NCBI RefSeq assembly: GCF_000189635.1 | Contig: NW_002476514.1 | Span: 328,788 to 392,787 of the forward strand | Source of the DNA: Tetrahymena thermophila SB210 | Taxonomy: Eukaryota > Ciliophora > Oligohymenophorea > Hymenostomatida > Tetrahymenidae | Direction: 5' to 3' | Length of the DNA stretch: 64,000 nt | Part shown: in pieces, positions 50,635 to 61,432 of the stretch | How positions within the stretch are numbered: position 1 is the first letter of the stretch | How the letters are laid out: each line of letters begins with the position of its first letter | Translations under genes and position numbers: made by a program | The notes under the pieces: generated by a model | Told to the model about the DNA's origin: nothing | The model's database searches: none | Seen by the model: only the letters and a program-made list of their open reading frames with translations

Positions 50635-53600
50635 TCATTCATTTTCAATAGAATCAACAGAATCGTCATTCAAATAATCAGCTGTGCTTTTAACAACAGT
50701 AACCCTTTTTAGTTTTTTAAGCTAATTAATGAATTTGTTCGACTTTTTTGTATATTCTTCATCAAAATTAAAATCATCATCATCAATAATAATTGTATTT
50801 AAATCTTTAATGAAATTGATATGTTTTATTAACCTTGGTAATCCTTAAGTTTGATAATTTACTTACAATTTCATCTATAGTATTTTTTAATGCTACCTAA
50901 ATAACTATATTTATTCATAATCCTTTAAAGTCTCATACAAGTTTTCCTCACTTAAATTTAAAGCCAATCTTTATAAATTTTCGAAATTTTATAGCAATTT
51001 AAAATTCAATTTTATATCATTATTCTATATTTCATCATAATATAAAATTCTTTTCATAAGTCTTTGTAGGTTGGCAAGGCTAAAATTTTCCTTAGTTAAC
51101 TCGTAATACTTAAGATTACTATAAGAATCAGTGAGGTCCATGACAAATATTTTTTGTTGAAAGTTTACAAAACTTATTTCTACTTTTGAAAGAGATTTCT
51201 TTAATTCTATTTTAACAACTTAAGATTTTTGTTTTAATAAATCGTTAGAAATTTTATAATATTAATAATCATAAGAAGTAAAGTGCGTTTAATTTTCAAA
51301 TAATTGATTATCAGTAATTTCTATGTTACAAGAGACCTTTTTTTTGAGATTATGCTCAAAGCAGATACTGATTAAAGCCTTTAATTCAAGAAGAATAGAA
51401 GATTAATTTAAATTTACTATTTTCTTAATTTAATTTTCATCTAGCTCTTTCTAACTTGATATTTCCTAATCATCGTTTTTTTATAAAGTTTTTTCATGTA
51501 GGTTATCCTATTTTTAATTGATTTTTTCTAAATAGCTATAGAATAAATTTAAATGCTTCTAAAACTCTTCTTGTTAATCTGAAGGCAAGCTCCATTCGTT
51601 TAATTTAAAGAAATTGTGGTAAATAATTAAGTTTTTGTCAAAAATATCATTTGTTAATTCAATATAATGAGCTAGATCAATTCCTAATGATGTAGTTAAT
51701 TATTCTTATTGATATGAATATTAACGATCATTAATTACAAAATCTTAATGTAACTTATTGTTATTAATAATCTTCATATCATAACTGTTTTCAAAATATA
51801 GCAATAAGTTTATATGTTAACAAATCTAATTATAAATATTGAATATATCCTCTTAAGATTGGTCATTCAAGTTATTAATAAACTAAATCATTAAAGTTAC
51901 TAAATTTTTTTTGCTATTATCTTCATAATATTAGCTTAATTCCTATTCTGCTTCATCAGATTTGATTAAATCTATGTATTATTTATCAAACCTTTCTTAA
52001 CTTATCTCTTTAATGATTACTCTAAAATTTTTCTCCCCATTAATAGTTTTATGGTTACCATAAAAGAAAATTTTGGAAGGACTTACGTTAGTAATTTTTA
52101 TTTTGTATCTAGAAAATAATTCATAGCTTACTTAGATAAATAATTTAAATATTAAAAATTTTAATTAATTTTAATATTTTAACTATTTAATTAAATCTTC
52201 AAAATTTGGATACAAATAAATCTGATTGTTGGGTTAAAAATACTTTTATTCTACTAAAAGGTAGGAATATTTTTCTAGAAGTAAAATTTCTGTGAAAATT
52301 AAATTGTTTGTGATATTTGCTAATTAATTTATTAGTTTTTCTTCTTCTTAAATCTTTTAAAAGCAACTAAATTTCTTAACCAACAATGTTTTGAAATCAT
52401 TATCATCTTTCCTGCACTTGAGCTTAAATTGTTCAGAATTGTATGAAAGTAATTCGAAATCATCATACTTGGGATGTTGTTGGAGTAAAAAGAATATATC
52501 CTCTTGATGGTAATTCAAGATATCTGGATAGATTTCTTTTATTTTAGTTACAAGACTATCCTTTTTAATTGTAATGAAAATACTTTATTAAAAATCTATT
52601 AGTTGCTATAATAATTCTTAATCAAAATTCCAAAACGAAGATAAAATAGAGTCTTATTCTTCATCTGAAGGCTTCGATTGTTCCGATATTTTATCTTCTG
52701 AATTATTTTAACTGATTTAGTCATTATCCTCTTCTTCAACTTAAGAAATCTCATCTTCTTCTATTTCAGAAATATCCTCTTCTTCTACTTGAGAAATTTC
52801 CTCTTCTAAATCACTTTAAGATTCACAACTCTTATTTTCTTACTAGCTTTAAGATGAGGATTCGTTTTCTGAGATTAATTCTTAAGATATTTATTCATGA
52901 ACTTATTAACTTTTCTTTCTAGGTTTATTATTTTTTTTGTTTTTTGATTTTTTATAAAGCTGCTAATTAGATTATTTGCCTTTTAATTTCTTTTATTTAC
53001 TTGATTGATTCGCTAAAGAGCTAAACTCTTCAGTTTGAGATTCTGCTTTTTAACTCGACTTCTAACGCTGGAAAGATTTAGCGCTTGAAGTTTAGCATTC
53101 ATTATGTTAAAGATCCTAGGCTGAGTTCAAACTGCCCTCTTAAGATTCTATCTCATCTTCACTTTTTGTAAAATAATTCAACTAAGAATCTTAATCAAAT
53201 ATAGAGGAAAATACAGATAGTAAATCTTATGAATCAACTTTTTAAGATGTGTCATCCTCATCATTATCATTATCATTGTTATTTGCGATATCTTCTTATT
53301 AAATATTTTCATTATCATCATCTGTATTTTCTTCTTCTTAGTCACTCAAATCATATATTTAATTTAATTTATTTTTAAAAATGTCTTCGAATTAAAAAAA
53401 ACAAATGCTGAGTGGTGTTTATTTATAAAATTAAGCATACATTTATTTTTAGATATCTTCCATACTTGTCTCAATTTATGTTTAATCTGAAAAAATTCGA
53501 ATTAAATATTCTTAATTAAATAAATCTATTTTATTTTTATCACTTGATCTAAATTATTTAGCTAGTTAAACTCTGTCAAAAATAATAAGTTGATCACAGA

Positions 53601-54081
53601 ATGCCGTTTGGATTTTTTGAATTGTATCTTGAACAACATCAAAATAATCTATGAAATTTTAGAAATTAATAGTTTTAGGATGTTCCATTTCAAAGACATA
53701 GAAAGTTTTTTTACTATCTAAGTAATAGGAATCGTAGATATGATAAATCAAATCCTTTCTAGGAAAGTATTTCAATAGCTAAATGTAATAGTCAATAGCT
53801 TTTTGGCTTATTATACTGTTCTCAAAAACAATAAGTCTCTTTTTAATGTTTTGTTAATTATCAAAGACACTCAAGCTTAAGTAAAATTTTCTTTACTGAA
53901 ACTCAAATTATTTGTTTTCTTAACTAGCTTCTGGTTAATATTAATACTCAAGCTCAAAATGAGGTTTGTAAAATTTTAAACAAACTTCTAATTGCCTTAA
54001 AAGTAATTCATACCAAGCTTTTTCATAATTTTATCTTTTAGTTATCCTAAAGTGCCTATTTTTGGTTTTGTAGATGTCCAT
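50635..54081 (-). CDS. Large acidic protein of unknown function, single exon
   Basis: ATG 54079-54081 to TGA 50635-50637 gives 1148 residues without an intron in the ciliate code. Residues 1-245 are a folded-looking N-terminal region. About 247-277 and 424-455 are Asp/Glu runs with Ser and Gln (S-D-x-E-E-E, S-Q-V-E-E-E). About 365-400 are a Lys-rich, nuclear-localisation-like stretch. About 470-1148 appear globular. A segment with IKITNVSPSKIFFYG followed by NFRVIIKEIS loosely recalls the catalytic-loop and N-I-L region of protein kinases but lacks the HRD aspartate and DFG, so any kinase relation would be degenerate. The end contains leucine-rich strands (NLQRLALNLS). I do not recognise the family; a nuclear or regulatory role is a guess from composition. 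It is convergent with the F-box gene and divergent from L1. Confidence 0.82.
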
Positions 54082-54182
54082 TTTTATCTTTTTTATCAAG
54101 TTTTTTTTTTAAAGTAATTTAATGATTAATTTATTAAATATAATTTTCTCAAAGGAAAAACTTTCATTTAATAGTTAAATAA

Positions 54183-54196
54183 TTTTCGCGCCCAAA
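54183..54196 (-). promoter_or_regulatory. E2F-like GC-rich motif, proximal
   Basis: The minus strand reads TTTGGGCGCGAAAA, close to the E2F consensus TTT[CG][CG]CGC with its symmetrical AAA side. It lies about 105 bp upstream of the acidic-protein start codon, in a context with almost no other CpG. Binding is not shown; the call rests on motif likeness and position. Confidence 0.4.
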
Positions 54197-54458
54197 TTTT
54201 ATCAGAAAATTTAAGTGCGATCAAACAAATCAAATATTTATAAGCAAAGATAATAATAATATCAAGAAAAATAATTGAGTTATTTTTAAGAAGCTTTCAT
54301 TTTATTAATTGTTAATCTGAGTTACCTATTCCATACAAATATTAAAATTGCAATTATATTATTAATCATTATAAGCAAGTATACTTCTATCGCTATTTAA
54401 AGCCTTTAATTATAGATATTAGAAATGCGATGTTAAATTTAAAATAAATATTATTTTA

Positions 54459-54473
54459 TGGGCGCGCGCAAAA
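54459..54473 (+). promoter_or_regulatory. E2F-like GC-rich motif, distal, inverted
   Basis: The plus strand reads TGGGCGCGCGCAAAA, a similar core to the proximal site but in the opposite reading on the plus strand. The two sites lie about 275 bp apart, and this one is about 460 bp upstream of the L1 ATG. Confidence 0.35.
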
Positions 54474-54931
54474 GAATTTATTAGAAAAAAGTAGAAGAAA
54501 TAAGATTTTTGTTAAGGATAATTTCATAATCAATTAAAGCTTAAAATTATTTATTTATTTATTTATTATTTGTTCTCTTTTAGATTCTAGCTTTTTATTT
54601 ATTAAATCTATTTACTAAGCAACTGGCATTCATATCTAAAGTTGTATTGAAAATATTAAAATTAAGTGTTTTAGAAAAATAATTATTTTGCCTTTTGAAA
54701 TAATTTTATATATTTCTATATATTTTACTCTCGGGTACTACTGCCTTTTTCAAGGCTATATTTTATTTAGTTGTTTTCTTTTTTCAAAATTTTATTTTAT
54801 ATTTTAATAAAGACTGAATTTATCCTTTTTAAGGCAAAGAGCAAGCAAACAGTGTATAATAAATAACATCTTAGCGCATTTATATTAATTTAATTAATTA
54901 ATTTATCATTCATAAAATTTTAAATAAAAAA

Positions 54932-57509
54932 ATGATATAACAGAAAACAACCTTTTAAAATTTAAAAGAAGTAATTTATTTTTATCTAATTTTAATAAAA
55001 TAATTTTTCATTTTATCAAAAGTTTTTGAAGTTAGAAGAATATTATCCTTCATTCACACATCTTTAATGTTTGTTTAAGTAAATATTTATTTAACATAAT
55101 AAAAGAAATTTCTTTTAAAATTTAATTTTCTTTAAATAGTTAGTAATTAACTAAATTTTTTTAATTTTTCTTTGAATTAACCTTACAATTTTATTTTCAG
55201 TTTTGTTAAAATATATTATTTATTTTTTACTTAAACCAAAACATATTTTTTATTAAAAGTTCTGAAAAAATTATTGATGAAGACTTAAAGTCTTTCAGTT
55301 TAATTTTAGAGTAATGCACTAATCTTTCAGTTTTGTATCTAAATCTGAGGTAAAAATAAAACCTATTTAGATTTAAATTTGATATTTCTATTTTTTTCTC
55401 TAAAACTTAGCAATAATAATATTTTTTTTGTTATAATTTTAAAAGAAGAAATTAATTAGGCTCTTAGGGAACATATTATTTAGGTTCTGCTTTATCAAAA
55501 TTACCCAATCTATAAATTCTGAAATTAAATCTCTAGTAAAATTAATTAGTTTTTCTAATTAAAGTTTATATTTTGTATTTGAATAAGATATTAAAAACAA
55601 AAAACGATTTAAAATTTTAAGTGTTTATTTGCTTCTAAATAAACACATTTTAATTTATTATTATTTTTTTAAATTTATCTCATCGTAATTAATTGAAAGC
55701 GAAAATCCAAATATTGGTGTAGAAAGTGCATCAGAATTAGTCTATGCTTTAGCAAAATGCTTAAATCTCTTTGATTTAGAACTCTGGTTTAAGTAAATTG
55801 CAAAAATATTTTTGTTTTATTAAATTAGAAAAATAGTAGATAAAATTAAATTCAAATACATATTTATTATATTCAAATATGAAGTTTTTTTCTCTTTTTT
55901 TAGTTAGTTTTATTAATTGACATTTATTTATTTTTCTTATTTCCCTAATTTTTTATAAAAATTAATTATATTGAAAAGTTTCTATATTTATGAATAAGAT
56001 GCATCAGAATTTTACTCTGCATTTAGAAAATTTACTAATCTCTCAGCAATTAAACTCTGTCTTGAGTAATAATTTATTAATATCATTTTTTACTATTAAA
56101 TATTGTTAAAAATCACATTTCTTATATCTAAGAAATTTTATTCAATCTATCAGCTTAACTTATAAAAACTTTAAGAATGAATCCCATTATTTTATTTTTT
56201 CAAAATCGAATTAACTTGCCAATCTGTAAACCAGAAACCACCTCAAAAATTAAAATATTCTTTTTTATTTGATATTTATTTTATTATCTCTTTTTTATTC
56301 ATTTTTAATTTAAAACTTTCAATTTTAAATTTTAGATTTATTTCTTTTTTTAAGGCGTATGAATGTTAGAGACTAAGGAATATCAAAGCTAGGATTTGCA
56401 TTATCAAATTGCATTAAACTCTCTACTTTGAATCTAAACCTCTTGTAAGAATGACAAATATATTTATTTATTTTTTTAATTCTGTTAATCTTTTTAATGC
56501 TATTCAATTTTTATTTACTTTAAAATTTAAAATTTACATTTAATAAAATATTTATTTTAGTTTTAATATTAATTCTTTATTACTCATTTAAAATAAATTA
56601 TTAATAACTTGCTACAATAAATAATTAAAAAGTGATAATAATATTGGGGTAGAAGGGGCATCAAACTTAGGTTTTGCACTAAAAAATTTCACTAATCTCT
56701 AAAGTTTAACACTCAATCTCAAGTAAAAAGATCTTATTTACTTTTTGTTTCTCTCTTTAACAAATTTGTATAAACAGATTCAAAGCATTTTTTTTTGAAT
56801 ATTAAATAGCTTAATTAAGTTTTAAATTTAAATTTATTATAAATCTCAACTCTTATTTTATAGAACATCTACTTATATTTTACACTAATAAAACTTAATA
56901 TATTAAAGCTAGAATTCAATAGGTGATTAGGGTATATCAGAATTAAGCTCTTGTTTAATACACTTAACTAAATTAGCTACACTAACACTCGCTATTAGGC
57001 AAAATAAAAATTCCTTATTTTATTTTTACAAAAAAATAATGAAATATATATATAATTCATTCTAAGATTTTTTATTTAAATATTATTTTTCATTTTAGAT
57101 TTACTTAAAACAAACTCTTCTTTATAAAGTTTTATTTCAACTAAATTTTTTAATAAACTAACATTATTTTCAAAAATGTAAAAAGGTTTACTTAAATTGA
57201 AGACTATGGTTTTACAAATTTAAGTTCAGCTTTATTAAAATGCATTAACCTATCATTTCTTTAAATAACTTTCCCGTAAAATTTTAATTGGTATTTATTT
57301 TTTTAAAGAAAATAGCAAGATAAAATTCTTAGTATCCATGATTACTTTTTTGATTTTTGCATTTAATTTAATAAAGATATTTAAATAAAATATTTTAAAT
57401 CAAATATAGTAAAAGTTTTTATAATCTCAGCGATATTTCATAAATTAAATTTTTAAATAAAATTTATAAAATGAAGAGATTAGTTTGTCTCAAGTGTTAC
57501 TCTTACTGA
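54932..57509 (+). CDS. L1, multi-exon LRR protein (complete)
   Basis: Exons: 54932-54970, 55023-55078, 55260-55349, 55446-55535, 55700-55792, 55979-56065, 56355-56444, 56633-56722, 56909-56998, 57186-57275 and 57431-57509. The sum is 894 nt, 297 residues. Exon 1 (MIQQKTTFQNLKE) joins exon 2 (FLKLEEYY...) in phase 0; all later junctions are phase 2. Eight LRR exons (87-93 nt) end in strands such as NLSVLYLNL and KLSTLNLNL. The last exon ends KMKRLVCLKCYSY and TGA. The intron after 56998 begins GC instead of GT. A possible decayed LRR exon lies at about 56200-56250 but lacks a donor. No leader or membrane segment is present; a cytosolic LRR interaction protein is inferred. Confidence 0.84.
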
Positions 57510-58113
57510 AAAATTCTTCATCTCACTCTTGATATTAAGATTCTAGGAGCAGTAGATAAATTTATTTCTTTGATGGGTTCAAAGATATTAATTAATTTTA
57601 ATTGTTAATCATATCCATACTCAATAAAATATACATAAAAATAATTGATTGATTAAATGTTGTAAAATATTCATGTATGTAATACTCTGTTAATTTGTTT
57701 GAAATAATAATCTATTTATTGATATTCAATAAAGTTTATTTGAAATTTTACATATTATTAATTATCATTCATTAGTATTCCACCTATGTTAGTTAGTGTA
57801 TTTTTTGATTTAATTAAAAATTTTAAAAATTGAGCCTAAAAGTGATTTAGTTAATAAATAGTTTAATTTTGAAATTTTCTCAAAAATGTGATGAATTAAT
57901 TATACAATGAGGATTTACAATATTTTGTTTAATTATATTTTAACACTCTTATACATAATATCATCTTACCTAAATTATTTTATTGCTCAGGTTATTTTTA
58001 TTAACTCAGATTAATTAATTTACTTAAAATACTAAAAGCTTCTTTGAAAACTAAACCAATATTTATTTATTTATTATAAAATTTATTAAAAATTGAATAT
58101 TACTTTAAAAAAA
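57510..58113. other. Intergenic between L1 and L2
   Basis: About 600 bp of AT-rich spacer. It holds the L1 3' flank and the L2 upstream region. Nothing else was recognised. Confidence 0.55.
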
Positions 58114-61000
58114 ATGGAGCAATAAAAACAAATATTTTATAATCTTACTGATGTAATTTTTTATTTTTACTTTTTACAATAGTATAAAATAATATTTTAT
58201 TTTATAAAAAGTTTTTAAACTCTGAACCATCATCTAACACAAACGTGAATCTTTATCTTAAGTAAATAATTAAAATAACAAAATGATAATTATCTTAATA
58301 ATTTAAAAACAATATTGTCTGTCTGTCTTCAATTAATTAATAAAATTAGATTCAATATTTATTTTCAACATAAAGTTTTTATATTAATTTCTATTTTTAC
58401 ATTAACTCAAAAATGGATTATAAATAATATGATAGCTAAAAATAAATAAATGATGAAGATTTATTAAATTTAAGTTCTATTTTAGAAAAGTGTAATAATC
58501 TTTAAACTTTTGCCCTTCAGCTTACGTAAAGCTTAGCATTTTTTATATTAAAAAATTTAAATTTGATTTTGATTATTGTTTAATATATTTTATTTAAAAA
58601 CAAACATATTTATTATTGATTAAAAGAAGAAATATATTTGGCACTTAAGGTGTATCCAGCTTAGGTTCTGCTTTAGTAAACTGCCACTCTCTCTAATCTC
58701 TAGACATAAATTTCTAGTAAAAATCTTCATATATTTTTTTAATTTTATCTAATTTAGAAGTTTTTTATTTTTTTACTTTTTTCATAATAAAAAAATGTTT
58801 AATTTGATAAAGCTATAACTTAATAAATGCATAGTGTGTATCAGATTTTATTTCAAGTCTAGAGAAATGTGCTCACCTTTAAAAACTGAGCCTCTATGCT
58901 GAGTAAAATATATTTATTATTTAAATAAAATATTATTTTTTTATTTAAAGTTAAAACTTAAAATAATTTTAAAAAGCTGCAAAGTTGATGAATAGACCCC
59001 CCAAAATATGTATTCTTCTCTTGCAAATTGTAGAAATCTTTCATCTATAACACTCTACTTAGAGTAAGAAATTTTATTTATTTCTCTTACTTTATTGTTT
59101 ATTGATTGAGATAGTAAAAATATCATTCAATATTTTTCATTAATTATTCAAATAATTATAATTAAATTTTTATTTATTTTTCAATTATTATCAAAAAATT
59201 TTTTATCAGACTAAAAAATTTATTCTCCCTCCTAAAATAGATTTTTTATTTGAAAATAAAATACTCCTCTTTCAAAAAAAAATGGAGGTTTAATAAAAAT
59301 TTCAATAAAAAAATGTAAAAAATAAAAAAACAAAAGTAAGTACAAAGTCTTTTAAGAAATTTGAATAAATTCTTTATTTTACTGCTAAATTATAAATATA
59401 TTTTTTGGTTTTTAGGATAAATTGTTGTAATTTTATATATTAATTATCTCATACTTATTTTAAATTTAAATATGAATAGCTTTAATTTGTATTTCTTCTT
59501 TTTTTTTATATTTCTAGTAAAAAGCTATAATTAATTAATTAATAAATTAATTTATAGGGATAGTAATATTGGTGATTAATAAATATCAAATTTAGGATTT
59601 GCTTTAATGAATCGCAGTTAACTCTCAACATTCAAGATCTATCTATAGTAAAATATCAAAGTTATATTCTCAATAATTTTTATATTGTTTTCTTAATCTT
59701 TTTTTGTAAGAACAGTTAGTTATATATGCTATTTTCTATTTTTAATTTGTTTATCAACCAACATTTTAAATATTAAGATATATTTTAATAGCTAACTTTT
59801 AATATCTTTTTTGATAAATACTAATAAATTAATTTGTAAAATATGAAAGCAAAAATAATATTGGTCCATAAGGGATTTTAAACTTGGGTTCTGCTTTAAA
59901 AACATGCCCTTATCTAAAAAAATTAGTTCTCAACCTTAGGTAAAAATAATATTTTTACTTTCACAAATAAAATTAATTAATTCTTTAATTTTTTCAATGG
60001 ATCAATATGTGTTGTATGTATCTATGTATCATCCATAATTTTAAAAAAAAGAATATTTTTTTTAAATACTATTTATGTAAATTTTCTATTTTAGATTTAG
60101 ATATAATATTGATATTTTTCATATTATTATTTGCTCACTTTTTGACTATTTTTAACTAATTAACTAACTAATCAATCTAATATCATAATAGTACTAATTA
60201 AATAGGTGATAAGGGAATATCAGACTTAGGTTCTTGTCTACTAAGCTTCCCTAATCTCTCTTAGTTAAAACTCAACCTAAAGTAAAATAGCTAAATTTTA
60301 ATTAATTGTGCTTAATTTACTGTGATATAAATTCTATTCAATAAAAACTCTAATTTTTGACTTGCTTTTCTTGCTTATTTTAGAAATTATATTTATATTT
60401 ATTTATTATAAAAAATCTATATGTAAAATTTAAAGCCAAAATTAAATTGGTGAACAGGGTGTGCGAGAGTTATTTTTTGCTTTAACAAACTGCAATAATC
60501 TCTATTCTTTCGATTTTAAATTTGGGTAAAAATAGTTTATTTGCATATATAAGCAATTATTAAGAAAGCATTCTGATAAATTTTATGCTTACTTCTTCTT
60601 TTTCAAGATTTTAGCTCTGCTTATTTATTAATATCAATTATTGATTAAAATTTTGAATAATTTTTTTATTTTAATCTAATAAATCAAATGAAGCATTCTA
60701 ACGAGTGCCTAAGACATTTTTCAAAACCTATGCTCTGGTTTATGCAAATTTATTAGGCTCTAAAAATTGAAAATCAAACTGTAACGAATTTAATTAGTTA
60801 TTTGAAATTATTGATATTTCAATCATTTATTTATTTATTTTCTGTATGTATGTATTACTTATTTTATATGAACTCTAATTATATATTTTCTTATAAAAAA
60901 TATAAAAAGTATTAATGACCTTAATCATACATAAAAAAATAAATTAAGAGCTAAGATTTGGAAAATGAAGAGGTTAGTTGTAAAAAAACTCTTTTTATGA
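58114..61000 (+). CDS. L2, multi-exon LRR protein (complete)
   Basis: Exons: 58114-58152, 58212-58261, 58436-58525, 58627-58716, 58813-58902, 58977-59063, 59558-59647, 59850-59939, 60192-60281, 60436-60525, 60694-60780 and 60949-61000. The sum is 945 nt, 314 residues. The first exon (MEQQKQIFYNLTD) is 39 nt and phase 0, and the second starts FLNSE, both as in L1. Nine LRR exons follow with phase-2 junctions; good examples are IGDKGISDLGSCL and IGPQGILNLGSALK. The terminal exon reads KMKRLVVKKLFL and TGA 60998-61000. All donors are GT and acceptors AG. It is a tandem paralogue of L1, and the intact frame over 12 exons argues for a functional gene. Confidence 0.86.
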
Positions 61001-61432
61001 GAAATAATAAATAATAATTCCAATTAAATAAATTCTTTAAAATCAATGTTATTTAAGTATTTCATATCTAAATTTATACAATCTTACTTATACTTACTTA
61101 CTGCATTCTTTCATCTTTAAATAATTATAGTTAATTTCCTGAATATTTGCAAAGAATAAATAAACTACCAGGTTTTTTTCAAATATTACTAAATAAATAA
61201 CTGCCCGTCTTTAATTCCTACTATATATATTTTTAAGTATATGTTTAAAATAAAAATATTAAGTTTAAATAGTGAATATGATATCTCTTCATAAAACAAA
61301 ATAAATTAATTAATATTTGATAATTAATTAATTAATTATTATATTTATTTGTTCTTTTTATCCATTTATAATTAATTAATTTGTTAATTAAATTTCATAA
61401 ACTGCTATTCAATATTTTTGAAAAAAAAATAA
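61001..61432. other. Intergenic between L2 and L3
   Basis: About 430 bp, strongly AT-rich with ATTAATTA runs. It presumably includes the L3 promoter. No gene was seen. Confidence 0.55.

Larger units (their letters stand above)
54082..54931. other. Divergent promoter region between the acidic-protein gene and L1
   Basis: 850 bp of AT-rich sequence shared by the 5' ends of two divergent genes. It contains two GC-rich motifs (listed separately). No exon was recognised. Confidence 0.6.

Noticed and set aside
56160-56260. An additional LRR exon in L1
   Set aside because: A weak resemblance (F-S-K-S-N-Q-L-A-N-L) is present, but there is no GT donor and the L-x-L strand is missing. At best it is a decayed exon, so it was left out of the gene model.
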